Shown in pieces: positions 45,060-53,930 of a stretch of DNA of 64,000 nt. The DNA is taken from contig NZ_JARZAG010000010.1 in NCBI RefSeq assembly GCF_029892155.1, forward strand, positions 186,001 through 250,000, read 5' to 3'. Positions within the stretch are counted from its first letter, which is position 1, and the number at the start of each line of letters is the position of its first letter. Made by a program: the position numbers and the translations under genes. The notes beneath the pieces are model-generated. The model saw only the letters and a list, made by a program, of their open reading frames with translations. It made no database searches and was not told the origin of the DNA. The DNA comes from Kitasatospora sp. GAS204B. GTDB lineage: Bacteria > Actinomycetota > Actinomycetes > Streptomycetales > Streptomycetaceae.

Positions 45060-47165
45060 ATGACGGATCAGCCGGCTGACGCCACGTCAACACCCCCACC
45101 GACCTGGCCCACCACGCTGGACTCCGTGGCGGTGCACGCCGAGGGCGCCGTCTGCCGCCGGGTGGCGCACGGCACGCCGGCGGCCGACCCCGCCGGCCCG
45201 GGTCCGGTCCGGCTACGTCTCACCGGCCTGCCGCCCACGCTGGAGCCGGGCTCGCTGCGCGCCGGCCTGCCGGGCGGCCCGGCCGGCTGGCGGGTCACCG
45301 AGGTCCGCCCGGCCGCCGAGGCGCGGCTGACCAGCCCGGAGCAGCTGCCCGAGCTGCACCGGCAGCTCGCCGAGGCCGAACAGGCCGAGGCCGCACTGCG
45401 GCTGCGGCAGCGACAGCTGGCGGCAAGGATCGCCCAGACCGTCGAGCTGCGGCCCGTCCCGCCCAAGCGCCATGCGGGCGACCCGCACCACCGGGTGCCC
45501 GCCGACGCGCTGCTCACCCTCGCCGACTTCCTCGAGGAGCGGCTCAGCACCCTGCACGCCGAAGCCGAGCAGGCGGGCGAGCGGCTGCGGCACGCCGTTC
45601 GCGAGCGCGAGCTGATCGCCACCCGGCTGGCCACCGCCTCCACCGCCGAGCCGGGCACGCCGGTCGGGACCAGCCTGCTCGCGCTGGTCACCCTGACCCC
45701 GGACGACCCCGAGCGGCCGCTGCCCACCGAGCCGATCACCGTCGAACTGGAGTACCGGGTCACCGGCGCCCGCTGGTTGCCGACCTACCAGCTGAGCCAC
45801 CGTCAGGGCGCGGGCAGCGGCACCCTGACCCTGCGCGCGGCCGTCGCCCAGCACACCGGCGAGGACTGGACGGACGTCCGGCTCACCCTCTCCACGGCCG
45901 ACCTGCAACGCCCGGCCGAGCCACCCGAGCTGCGTTCGATCCGGATCGGCCGGCGCCAGCCGGCGCCCGCACCGTCGGGCTGGCGCGAGCCCCCGCGCGG
46001 GCTGGGCGAGCTGTTCGCCGACTACGACGGCGCCGGGCAGCCGCCCCGACCGGTCGCCGCTGCCGCCGCTGCCGCCTTCAGCCCCGACAGCGACGTCCTG
46101 CCGGGGGCCGCCGCACCCGCGCCGACGCCCGCCATGGCCCCGAGGCACCGGCGCGCCGCCGCCCCAGCCGCTGCCAGCTATGGCGCCGCGCCGTCCGCGG
46201 GCGCCCCCGCCCCCGGCGGCCCGCCGCCGATGCCCGCGTCCCCCGGCGCACCCCCGCCCCAGCAGGTCATGCGATCCCTGGGCGCCGCGCTGCCGCAGTC
46301 GCCCGCCTTCGCGCCCCAGCTCCCGCCCCCATCCCCGCCGCAACCCCCGCACCCCGGCGCCGAGTTGCTCGACTACGCCCACCTCACGCTGGCCGGCCCC
46401 GCCGACCGGCCCAGCCGGCGCGGCCGCCTGCACCCCGGCGCCCCGGCCTCCGCCGTGCCGCGCGGCGCCTTGCCCGGCGCGGTCCCACCGCCGCACGCCG
46501 TCTCGCCCCGCCGGTCGGCCGGCTCCTTCGACCAGCGCTTCGACGCCGAGTCCAGGGTCGACCTGCCCTCCGACGGTGCCTGGCACACCGTCGGCCTCGG
46601 CGAGCTGCCGGTGACCCTGCGCCCGGAGTACGTCTGCGTGCCCGCCGTCGAGCAGTCCGTCTACGCGACCCTGCTGCTCGGCAACGCCTCCGAGCGGGCC
46701 CTGCTCGCCGGGCCGCTGGAGGTGACGGTGGACGACGCGTTCCTGCTCGGCACCGCGCTGCCCACGCTCGCCCCCGGTGCCACCCGGCGCATCGGCCTGG
46801 GCGTGGCGGAGAGCGTGCGGGTGACCCGCAGGACCGAGACCCAGGAGTCCACCGCCGGGCTGCGCGGCTCCACCACGGTGGTGACCGAGCGGATCCAGCT
46901 GGAGCTGGCCAACCGGCTGGCCCACCCGGTCACGGTCGAGATCCGCGAGCGGATCCCGGTGACCGGCGATCGCGACATCAAGATCGAGGACCGTCCCGGC
47001 ACACCGGCCTGGTCGGCACCGGACGCCTCGGACCGGCTCCATCCCCGGGGCACCCGGCTGTGGCGGGTCGAGCTCGCGCCGAACGGCCGGACCGAGCTGA
47101 CCGGCGGCTACGAGATCCGCATCCCGGCCGGCAAGGCCCTGACCGGCGGCAACCGAAGGAGCTGA
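45060..47165 (+). CDS. MuiA-like DUF4139 protein, long form
   Basis: A 701-residue member of the mucoidy-inhibitor-A-like family (function not established). An N-terminal DUF4140-type part (~30-110) leads into a coiled-coil (LHRQLAEAEQAEAALRLRQRQLAARI). A central DUF4139 beta-rich domain follows (VELEYRVTGARWLPTYQL, EDWTDVRLTLSTADLQ), interrupted by ~200 residues of Pro/Ala-rich low complexity (~325-500). The C-terminal part resumes (ESVRVTRRTETQESTAG, IRERIPVTGDRDIKI). No signal peptide. The ATG follows GAGGAG. It is followed after 5 bases by a shorter paralogue. Confidence 0.85.
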   Translation: MTDQPADATSTPPPTWPTTLDSVAVHAEGAVCRRVAHGTPAADPAGPGPVRLRLTGLPPTLEPGSLRAGLPGGPAGWRVTEVRPAAEARLTSPEQLPELHRQLAEAEQAEAALRLRQRQLAARIAQTVELRPVPPKRHAGDPHHRVPADALLTLADFLEERLSTLHAEAEQAGERLRHAVRERELIATRLATASTAEPGTPVGTSLLALVTLTPDDPERPLPTEPITVELEYRVTGARWLPTYQLSHRQGAGSGTLTLRAAVAQHTGEDWTDVRLTLSTADLQRPAEPPELRSIRIGRRQPAPAPSGWREPPRGLGELFADYDGAGQPPRPVAAAAAAAFSPDSDVLPGAAAPAPTPAMAPRHRRAAAPAAASYGAAPSAGAPAPGGPPPMPASPGAPPPQQVMRSLGAALPQSPAFAPQLPPPSPPQPPHPGAELLDYAHLTLAGPADRPSRRGRLHPGAPASAVPRGALPGAVPPPHAVSPRRSAGSFDQRFDAESRVDLPSDGAWHTVGLGELPVTLRPEYVCVPAVEQSVYATLLLGNASERALLAGPLEVTVDDAFLLGTALPTLAPGATRRIGLGVAESVRVTRRTETQESTAGLRGSTTVVTERIQLELANRLAHPVTVEIRERIPVTGDRDIKIEDRPGTPAWSAPDASDRLHPRGTRLWRVELAPNGRTELTGGYEIRIPAGKALTGGNRRS

Positions 47166-47170
47166 GCACC

Positions 47171-48784
47171 ATGACGTCCACCACTCCCCTCCCGACTCCG
47201 CTACCAGTCATGGCCGTCACCTGCCTGGAGGACCGCGCCCACGTCGAGCGCACCGCCGCCCTCAGCCTCACGGCGGGCCCGCAGCGGCTGCGGCTGGGCC
47301 CGATCAGTCCGCTCGCCGTCGACCACACGCTGCGCACCGAGCTGGCCGCCGCCCAGGGCGCCGTCCAGGTGCTCGCCGCCCGGGTCACCCGGGACTGGAC
47401 CCCGCGCTCGGCCGACCCGCCCGGCGCCGACGACTCGCCGCTACGGCACCGGCTGCACGAGCTGGAGACGGCGCTGCGCACCGGCGAGCAGCAGGTGCAG
47501 CGGCTGACCGCACGGCTGGCACTGCTCGACCAGCTGGCCGCCGACCTGCTGCGCGAGATCGGCGAGGGCACCGGTCTCGGCGAGGCCGAACCGGTCCGCT
47601 GGGCGCGCGAGCTGGACCGGGTGGCGGCCGAGCAGGACACCCACGCCGAGCGGCTACGGGCGCTGCGGGCGGAGCTGGCCGAGCTGACCCGGCAGCGGCA
47701 CGCGGCGCTGGACGCGCTGACGGCCGCCGAGGCCGAGCCCCCGGAGCTCACCGCCCACCTCGACCTCACGGTGCTGGCCGAGCGGGCCGGCCCGGCCAAC
47801 CTGACGGTCCGCCACCTGACGCCCTGCGCGCTCTGGCGCCCCGCCTACCGGGCGGTGTTCGCCGACGGCCGGCTGCGGCTGGAGTCGGACGCGATGGTCT
47901 GGCAGGCCACCGGCGAGGACTGGTCCGGCGTGCGGCTAACCCTGTCCACCGCCCGCTCGGCGCTGGCCGGCGATCCGCCACAACTGCACGAAGACCGGCT
48001 GACGCTGCGGGAGCTGAGCGGCGAGGAGCGGCGCACCGTCGAGGTGGAGCTGCGCGAGGAGGAGATCAGCACCCTCGGTCCCGACAGCGCACCGGGCGCC
48101 GGGCCTGGCGGGCAGACCGGCGAGCTGCCGGGCGTGGACGACGGCGGCGAGGTCAGGGTGCTCACCGCGGCCGACCCGGCCGACCTGCCGGGCGACGGCC
48201 GCGCGCACCGCGTCCCGCTGGCCGGCTTCACCGTGCCGGGCCAGGCCGAGCGGGTCGCCGCGCCCGAACTGTCGCCGCTGGTCAGCGAGGTGGTGACGTT
48301 CCGCAACCCGGCCGCGCACCCGCTGCTGGCCGGCCCGGTCGAGCTGGTGCGCGGCAGTGGCTTCGTCGGCCGGGGCGAGCTGCGCTTCACCGCCGCCGGT
48401 GCCGCCGCCGAGCTGGCCTTCCCCGGCGCGGACGACATCCGGCTGATCCGGGAGTTCGAGGAGTCCCAGGGCACTTCCGGCCTGCCGGGACTGGGCCAGC
48501 GCACGGTGCTGACCCGCACCGTACGGGTGCACGTCTCCCGGCTCTCCGCTCCGGGCGAGCAGGGCGCGCAAGGGCTCACCCTGCGCGAGCGGATCCCGGT
48601 CTCCGAGGTCTCGGCGGTCGAGGTCCGGCTGCGCAAGGAAGCCTGCGACCCGCCGCCGACCGAGGTGGACGCCGAGGGCGTGGTGCGCTGGGACCTGTCC
48701 CTGCCGCCGAGCGCCCGACGGACCGTCACCCTGGTCTACGAGGTGACGGCTTCGGCCAAGGTGGCGGGGCTGACCACCGGCTAG
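47171..48784 (+). CDS. MuiA-like DUF4139 protein, short paralogue
   Basis: A 537-residue paralogue of the upstream protein: DUF4140-like start (VTCLEDRAHVERTAAL), a coiled-coil (ELETALRTGEQQVQRL...LRAELAELTRQRHAAL), then DUF4139 (TPCALWRPAYRAVF, EDWSGVRLTLSTARSA, LRERIPVSEVSAVEVRL). It lacks the Pro/Ala insertion. AAGGAG and the 5-base gap indicate coupled translation, so the pair probably forms a hetero-oligomer. The TAG stop lies inside the CTAG that borders an inverted-repeat element. Confidence 0.85.
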   Translation: MTSTTPLPTPLPVMAVTCLEDRAHVERTAALSLTAGPQRLRLGPISPLAVDHTLRTELAAAQGAVQVLAARVTRDWTPRSADPPGADDSPLRHRLHELETALRTGEQQVQRLTARLALLDQLAADLLREIGEGTGLGEAEPVRWARELDRVAAEQDTHAERLRALRAELAELTRQRHAALDALTAAEAEPPELTAHLDLTVLAERAGPANLTVRHLTPCALWRPAYRAVFADGRLRLESDAMVWQATGEDWSGVRLTLSTARSALAGDPPQLHEDRLTLRELSGEERRTVEVELREEEISTLGPDSAPGAGPGGQTGELPGVDDGGEVRVLTAADPADLPGDGRAHRVPLAGFTVPGQAERVAAPELSPLVSEVVTFRNPAAHPLLAGPVELVRGSGFVGRGELRFTAAGAAAELAFPGADDIRLIREFEESQGTSGLPGLGQRTVLTRTVRVHVSRLSAPGEQGAQGLTLRERIPVSEVSAVEVRLRKEACDPPPTEVDAEGVVRWDLSLPPSARRTVTLVYEVTASAKVAGLTTG

Positions 48785-48977
48785 GGCCTCTCTTACGGAT
48801 CTTGTCGGATCAGCGTGCGGCTCCCCCAGCCTTCGGCCGGGAGGTGCCCCCACGGCGCCCGGCTGGGCGGGCCGGCGGATCGTCCTCGTACTGGGTCGTA
48901 CTTGGATGATTCGCCGGTGCGTCCAGGCGGGATGCCCGGCGTCGCGCGCCCGGCAAGATCCGTAAGAGAGGCCCTAG
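48781..48977. mobile_element. MITE-like element with perfect terminal inverted repeats
   Basis: A 197-base non-coding element bounded by exact 24-base inverted repeats (48781-48804 and 48954-48977), each ending in CTAG, the likely duplicated target. The interior holds a CCCCCAGCCTTCGGCCGGGAGG hairpin of a type common between streptomycete genes. Its right end (CGCGCGCCCGGCAAGATC) recurs at 50645-50662 and 50692-50709. A decayed 20-base relative follows at 48978-48997. Confidence 0.7.
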
Positions 48978-49051
48978 GTCGGCCGTACAGGCCCTGGCAA
49001 CCCAGGACGTCGCAGCGTCCGCGGGGCCGGGCGTTCCGGTACAACTGAGCT

Positions 49052-49414
49052 ATGATCCTGCACCTCGCTCCGCTGGACGACTGGCTCCGCGATCCCGGCC
49101 GCCCGTACAGCGCCACCTCGTTGCTGACGGACGGGTTCATCCACTGCTCGCCGGATGAGCCCACCACGCTGGCCATCGCGAACCTGTTCTTCGTCAGGGC
49201 GCCGGATCCGCTGATGGCCCTGCTGATCGACCCGGACGAGGTGGAGCCGATGGTCCGTTGGGAGGCGCCCAGCGGTGACCGGCCGCTCGGGGTGGCGCCG
49301 GAAGTGCTCTTCCCGCACATCTACGGGCGGCTGAACCGCAGCGCGGTGAAGGGCCTGGAGAAGCTGGAGCGCGGGTCCGACGGCCGCTGGGCGCGCATGA
49401 TCCCCTGGAGCTGA
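49052..49414 (+). CDS. DUF952 protein
   Basis: A 120-residue single-domain protein with family marks MILHLAPLDDW, DGFIHCSPDEPT and PHIYGRLNRSAV. The conserved His and Ser residues suggest an ADP-ribosyl- or nucleotide-related fold, but no activity is established. It is convergent with the TrmB-type regulator gene, 19 bases away. Confidence 0.85.
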   Translation: MILHLAPLDDWLRDPGRPYSATSLLTDGFIHCSPDEPTTLAIANLFFVRAPDPLMALLIDPDEVEPMVRWEAPSGDRPLGVAPEVLFPHIYGRLNRSAVKGLEKLERGSDGRWARMIPWS

Positions 49415-49433
49415 CCCGGCTGCCGGCCGGTCG

Positions 49434-50414
49434 TTACAGCCAGCCGCGCTCGCGAGCCGCCATGCCGGCCTGGAACCGGGTGCTGGCGCCCAACTCCCGC
49501 ATCAGCGCCTGCAACCGCCGCTGGGTGGTACGGGCGCTCCAGCCCAGCGAGCGGGCGATCGACTCGTCGGTCAGGCCCGCCGCGAGCAGCCCGAGCAGCT
49601 TGCGCTGGTCGGCCTCGGGCTCGCGCGGGCCGGGTTCGGAGCCGATCGCGGCCTGCAGCGGCACCGCCCGGTCCCACTCGGCCTCGAAGAGCCCGTCCAG
49701 CGCCTGCAGCAGGGCGGACGGATGGATCACGTAGGCGGCGTCCAGCACGCTGTCGCCGACGCTGATCGGGATGATCGCCATCCGGTCGTCCGCCATGATC
49801 AACTTCATCGGGAGGGTGGTCCGCACCCGGGCCTCCTCCCCGTCCTGCACGCCGACCAGGATCTCGTTCTCCAGCCGCCCGGGCCAGGCCACCGCCTCCC
49901 GGTCGTAGATGGCCCGGAACCGCACGCCCTCCTTGAGCCGGCGGCTCTGCTGGGTGAGGTTGGCGGCCGGATCCCGCACGTACGGCGGGCAGTCGAAGGT
50001 GCGCACCTGCTGATGGCTGCTCTCCTGCAGGTGCTCGATCCGCTGGTTGATCGCCTCGCTGCCGGTCAGCACCTCGACCGAGCGGGCCGGGTCGGTGAAC
50101 CGGGAGGCCTCGCGGAAGGTGTCCATCAACCGGTGCATCTCGGCCCGCGCGCTGCGCAGCTCGGCCTCGCGATGGCCGATCAGGGTGCCGATCGCGACGT
50201 CCGGCGCGACGGCCAGGTAGCGCTCGCGGTCGACCGGGGCGCGGGTGGCCATGCCCTGCTGGGCCAGCCGGCTGAGCGCCTTGCCGCTCTGCTGCCCGCT
50301 CAGGCCGCAGCGCTCGGCCAGTTCCGCGGCGGTGGACTGCGGGGCGGCCACCAGCGCGACGTAGATCTGGGCGTCGACATCGGACAGCCCGAGTGCGCTG
50401 AAAGCGTCAAACAT
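49434..50414 (-). CDS. TrmB-type transcriptional regulator with C-terminal LuxR-like HTH
   Basis: A 326-residue protein with two DNA-binding modules. The N-terminal winged helix (LGLSDVDAQIYVALVAAPQSTAAELAE) is of the TrmB/sugar-regulator type. The C-terminal LuxR-like helix-turn-helix is LLAAGLTDESIARSLGWSARTTQRRL. Between them is a phospholipase-D-like sensory fold common in actinobacterial homologues. GGGAGGGG precedes the ATG. The effector and targets are unknown; the long non-coding stretch upstream (50415-50628) probably holds its promoter. Confidence 0.87.
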   Translation of the reverse strand: MFDAFSALGLSDVDAQIYVALVAAPQSTAAELAERCGLSGQQSGKALSRLAQQGMATRAPVDRERYLAVAPDVAIGTLIGHREAELRSARAEMHRLMDTFREASRFTDPARSVEVLTGSEAINQRIEHLQESSHQQVRTFDCPPYVRDPAANLTQQSRRLKEGVRFRAIYDREAVAWPGRLENEILVGVQDGEEARVRTTLPMKLIMADDRMAIIPISVGDSVLDAAYVIHPSALLQALDGLFEAEWDRAVPLQAAIGSEPGPREPEADQRKLLGLLAAGLTDESIARSLGWSARTTQRRLQALMRELGASTRFQAGMAARERGWL

Positions 50415-50628
50415 GACGCCCCTCCCCCGTGTGGCGGTTTCACGCCAATTGGCGAGTGATTATCTCGTGGCCATCCTGCGCCACGGATGATCCCCCTGAC
50501 AAGCCGACCCGTCAAGCCGGGACGGCACCGGCCGCGATCGCGGCACGGCGTCCGGACAGAACGCGGGGCCGCGCACCCGCTCGGTGCGTGGCCCCGCTGT
50601 TCGTCCTCTGTTCGGAATCGGCTGCGGC

Positions 50629-50726
50629 CTAGGTCCCGTCCGGTCGCGCGCCCGGCAAGATCGGCCGGACAGGACCTAGGTCCCGTCCGGTCGCGCGCCC
50701 GGCAAGATCCGCCGTACAGGCCCTAG
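50629..50726. repeat. Two tandem 47-base copies of a CTAG-bounded inverted-repeat element
   Basis: CTAG occurs at 50629, 50676 and 50723, exactly 47 bases apart. Each unit reads inward from both sides as an inverted repeat (CTAGGTCCCGTCCGG with CCGGACAGGACCTAG) around CGCGCGCCCGGCAAGATC, shared with the 48.8-kb element. The last CTAG contains the TAG stop of rluB. Confidence 0.75.
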
Positions 50727-52060
50727 AGGCCGACCTCCCGCATCAGCTGCCCAACCTCGGGGTTGGTCAGCCGGCGCAGCCAGCCCGACTTCTGGTCGCC
50801 CAGCGCGATCGGGCCGAAGTGGGTGCGGACCAGCTTCTCCACCGGGAAGCCCGCCTCGGCGAGCATCCGGCGCACGATGTGCTTGCGGCCCTCGTGCAGG
50901 GTGACCTCGACCAGGTAGTTCTTGCCGACGTTGGAGACCACCTTGAAGCTGTCGGCACGGGCGAAACCGTCCTCCAGCTCGATGCCCTGGGCGAGCTGCT
51001 TGCCCAGGTCACGCGGGATCGGGCCCTGGATCGCGGCCAGGTAGGTCTTGGTGACGCCGTAGCGCGGGTGGGTCAGCCGGTGGGCCAGCTCGCCGTGGTT
51101 GGTGAGCAGGATGATGCCCTCGGTCTCGGTGTCCAGCCGGCCCACGTGGAACAGCCGGGTCTCCCGGTTGGTCACGTAGTCGCCCAGGCACTGGCGGCCG
51201 TCCGGGTCCTCCATCGTGGAGACCACGCCGGCCGGCTTGTTGAGCGCGAAGAACAGGTACGACTGGGTGGCGACGGTGAGGCCGTCCACCTTGATCTCGT
51301 CGTTCTCGGGGTCGACCCGCTTGCCCTGCTCGGTGACCCGCAGGCCGTTGACCTCGACCCGGCCCTGCTCGATCAGCTCCTCGCAGGCCCGCCGGCTGCC
51401 CATGCCGGCCCGGGCCAGCACCTTCTGCAGCCGCTCGCCCTCCTCGTTGCCGCCGGTGCCGGGACCCTCGTGGCGGCGCAGCACCGCGTCCTCGATCTTG
51501 GCCTGCAGCTCGCGCGAACGCTGCGGCTGGCGCCGCGGGTCGCCGGGAGCGCCCTGGCCCTCGCGGCGCGGGCGCGGCGCGGGGCCGGGACGGCGACCGC
51601 TGAAGCCGCCGCGGGCGGGGGTGGCGTTCGGGCCGCCGCCGTACTCGGGACGGTCGTAGCGGCGCTCCTCGGGGCGGGGCTCGCGACGCTCGTCGCGGTT
51701 GCCCCCGCTCCGGCTGCTGCCACTGCTCCAGCCACTGCCACTGCCGCTACCGCCGCCACCTCGGCCGCCACCGCTGTAGCCGCCACCGCTGCCACCTCGG
51801 CTGCCGCTGCCACCACCGCTGTAGCCGCCACCGCTGCCACCTCGGCTGCCGCTGCCACCACCGCTGTAGCCGCCACCGCTGCCACTGCCCCGGCCGCTCC
51901 CGCCGCCGTAACCGCCGCTGCCGCCGCTCCTGGCGCCGCCGCTGCCACCTCGGCCGCCATCGCCGCTGCTGCCGCCCCGTCCGCCACCGCCACCGCTGTA
52001 GCCGCCGCGGCCACCGCCGCCGCCGCTGTTCCTGCCGTTACCACTGCCACTGCTACGCAT
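50723..52060 (-). CDS. rluB: 23S rRNA pseudouridine synthase RluB
   Basis: About 445 residues. The first ~185 are a Gly/Ser/Arg-rich disordered extension with internal repeats. An S4 RNA-binding domain follows (RLQKVLARAGMGSRRACEELIEQGRVEVNG), then the RsuA/RluB catalytic domain (HVGRLDTETEGIILLTN with the catalytic Asp). It modifies the peptidyl-transferase region of 23S rRNA. ATG 52060 (MRSSGSGNGR) is preferred by family; ATG 52084 is also in frame. It sits downstream of scpB in the same direction, the usual actinobacterial order. Confidence 0.93.
   Translation of the reverse strand: MRSSGSGNGRNSGGGGGRGGYSGGGGGRGGSSGDGGRGGSGGARSGGSGGYGGGSGRGSGSGGGYSGGGSGSRGGSGGGYSGGGSGSRGGSGGGYSGGGRGGGGSGSGSGWSSGSSRSGGNRDERREPRPEERRYDRPEYGGGPNATPARGGFSGRRPGPAPRPRREGQGAPGDPRRQPQRSRELQAKIEDAVLRRHEGPGTGGNEEGERLQKVLARAGMGSRRACEELIEQGRVEVNGLRVTEQGKRVDPENDEIKVDGLTVATQSYLFFALNKPAGVVSTMEDPDGRQCLGDYVTNRETRLFHVGRLDTETEGIILLTNHGELAHRLTHPRYGVTKTYLAAIQGPIPRDLGKQLAQGIELEDGFARADSFKVVSNVGKNYLVEVTLHEGRKHIVRRMLAEAGFPVEKLVRTHFGPIALGDQKSGWLRRLTNPEVGQLMREVGL
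51776..51910 (-). repeat. 45-base tandem repeat inside rluB
   Basis: A 45-base unit begins at 51776, 51821 and 51866 (last copy partial), encoding repeated YSGGGSGSRGGSGGG. It makes the Gly-rich RNA-binding-like N-terminal tail. Confidence 0.8.
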
Positions 52061-52112
52061 CAAATGTCCGTACGTCGATTCCATCGGGAAGTGCGGGTCG
52101 TGCCGGCCGACC

Positions 52113-52997
52113 TCACTGCACTTCCCCTGCGCTCACGGCGGCCACCGCGTCCGCGATCACCGTGCCTTCGAGGGACTCCGCTTCCACGTCGTCGACCTCG
52201 GGCAGGAAGGGCGCGAGCTCTGGCAGCTCATCCAGGCCGCGCAGCCCCATCCGTTCCAGGAAGTAGTTCGTCGTCCGATACAGGATCGCACCTGTTTCGG
52301 GCTCGGAGCCGGTCTCTTCCACCAGTCCTCGCTGTACCAGGGTACGCATCACGCCGTCACAGTTCACACCACGTACCGCTGATACCCGGGATCGGGACAC
52401 CGGCTGGCGGTAGGCGACCACCGCGAGCGTCTCCAGTGCGGCCTGGGTGAGCCGGGCCTGCTGACCGTCCAGCACGTACCGGTCCACCACGGACGCGCAG
52501 GCCGCCGCGCTGTAGAACCGCCAGCCGCCGGCCACCAGTCGCAGCTCGAAACCGCGTCCCTGCGACGCGTACTCGGCCGCCAACTCCCTTAGTGCCGCCG
52601 CCACCTCGGGCCTCGGCCGGTCCATGACCTGGGCCAGCCGCGGCTCGGCCAACGGCTCGTCGGCCACCATCAGCACGGCCTCCAGGCCCGCCTTGAGCTC
52701 GACCTCGGGCGCAGCTGCCGGCTCGTCGCCGGTGTGGCCGTCGTCCGTGTCGGCCGCCACATCGACGGGCACCGGATCCGCCGGGACCGCCTGCGGCGGC
52801 AGCACAGGCGCGGCAGCCTCGGCGGGACCGGCAGGCTCGGCGGGCTCGGCGTCGACCACCGCGGCGCCGTCCTCCCAGGGGTAGGCCGGCTCCAGCCACT
52901 CGTCCTCGCGGGCCTGGCCCGGCACGCCCAGCGCGCGGCGGGCCGGCCGCGCATCGCCGGCGCTCAGCGGCCCGGACCCCTCAGCGGTCCCGCTCAT
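52113..52997 (-). CDS. scpB: Segregation and condensation protein B
   Basis: A 294-residue kleisin-associated winged-helix subunit of the SMC complex. An Ala/Pro-rich N-terminal ~90 residues precedes the two winged-helix domains (LKAGLEAVLMVADEPLAEPRLAQ; LTQAALETLAVVAYRQPVSRSRVSAVRGVN). Its start overlaps the scpA end by 17 bases, so the two are co-translated. Confidence 0.96.
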   Translation of the reverse strand: MSGTAEGSGPLSAGDARPARRALGVPGQAREDEWLEPAYPWEDGAAVVDAEPAEPAGPAEAAAPVLPPQAVPADPVPVDVAADTDDGHTGDEPAAAPEVELKAGLEAVLMVADEPLAEPRLAQVMDRPRPEVAAALRELAAEYASQGRGFELRLVAGGWRFYSAAACASVVDRYVLDGQQARLTQAALETLAVVAYRQPVSRSRVSAVRGVNCDGVMRTLVQRGLVEETGSEPETGAILYRTTNYFLERMGLRGLDELPELAPFLPEVDDVEAESLEGTVIADAVAAVSAGEVQ

Positions 52998-53901
52998 CCT
53001 CGACTCCCTCTCCTCGACCAGGTCCCCCGTCCGCCTCGGCCGCGGGCTGCGGCCCGCCGTCGAACTCGTCGGTCACCTCGATCGCCGCCCGCTCCGGATC
53101 GGCCACCCAACGGACCGTCAGCTCCCCGAGCGCCTCCGGCTGCTCGAAGGCCAGCGCCCGCTCCCGGTAGAGCTCCAGCAGCGCCAGGAACCGCGCCACC
53201 ACCACCAGCGTCTCCCCGGCGTCCGCGACCAGGTCGCCGAACGACGCCTCGCCGTGCTCGGTGAGGTAGGCCGCCATCAACGCGGCCTGCTCGCGCACGC
53301 TGACCGGCGGGGTGTGGATGTGGTCGACGTAGACCACCGGCTTCGGCTTGGGCGTCATCGCCTTCGCGGCCAGCTGCGCGAAGCGCTCGAGGCCGACGTG
53401 GATCACCACCTCGGGCAGCAGCTCGGCGTGCTGCGGCTCCAGGCCGACCGTGCGCGGCCGGCGGCGCTGCTCCGCCGCCCAACGCTGCTCGAAGACGGCC
53501 GCCACCCGCTTGTAGGCCCGGTACTGCAGCAGCCGGGCGAAGAGCAGGTCGCGGGCCTCCAGCAGGGCGAGGTCCTCCTCGTCCTCGATCTCGGCGGCGG
53601 GCAGCAGCCGGGCCGCCTTGAGATCGAGCAGGGTGGCCGCGACCACCAGGAACTCGGTGGTCGCGTCCAGGTCCCAGTCCGGGCCCATGGCCCGCAGGTA
53701 GACCATGAACTCGTCGGTGACCCGGGCGAGGGCGACCTCGGTGACGTCCAGCTTGTGCTTGGCGATCAGGCCGAGCAGCAGGTCGAACGGGCCCTCGAAG
53801 TTGACCAGCCGCACCTGGAAGGCGCCGCGCGCGACGTCAGCGGCGGCAGGTTCTGGGGCGGGTTCCGGGGCGGTGACGGGGTCCGGGGAGGTGCTGGCCA
53901 T
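52981..53901 (-). CDS. scpA: Segregation and condensation protein A (kleisin)
   Basis: A 306-residue kleisin linking SMC heads. Family marks are FQVRLVNFEGPFDLLLGLIAKHKLDVTEVALA at the N-terminus and the C-terminal winged helix (VARFLALLELYRERALAFEQ). An Ala/Pro/Glu-rich leader of ~25 residues precedes it. First gene of scpA-scpB(-rluB). Confidence 0.96.
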   Translation of the reverse strand: MASTSPDPVTAPEPAPEPAAADVARGAFQVRLVNFEGPFDLLLGLIAKHKLDVTEVALARVTDEFMVYLRAMGPDWDLDATTEFLVVAATLLDLKAARLLPAAEIEDEEDLALLEARDLLFARLLQYRAYKRVAAVFEQRWAAEQRRRPRTVGLEPQHAELLPEVVIHVGLERFAQLAAKAMTPKPKPVVYVDHIHTPPVSVREQAALMAAYLTEHGEASFGDLVADAGETLVVVARFLALLELYRERALAFEQPEALGELTVRWVADPERAAIEVTDEFDGGPQPAAEADGGPGRGEGVEDERDR

Positions 53902-53930
53902 GGCGGTCCATCTTCACACGCGGAACCCGC

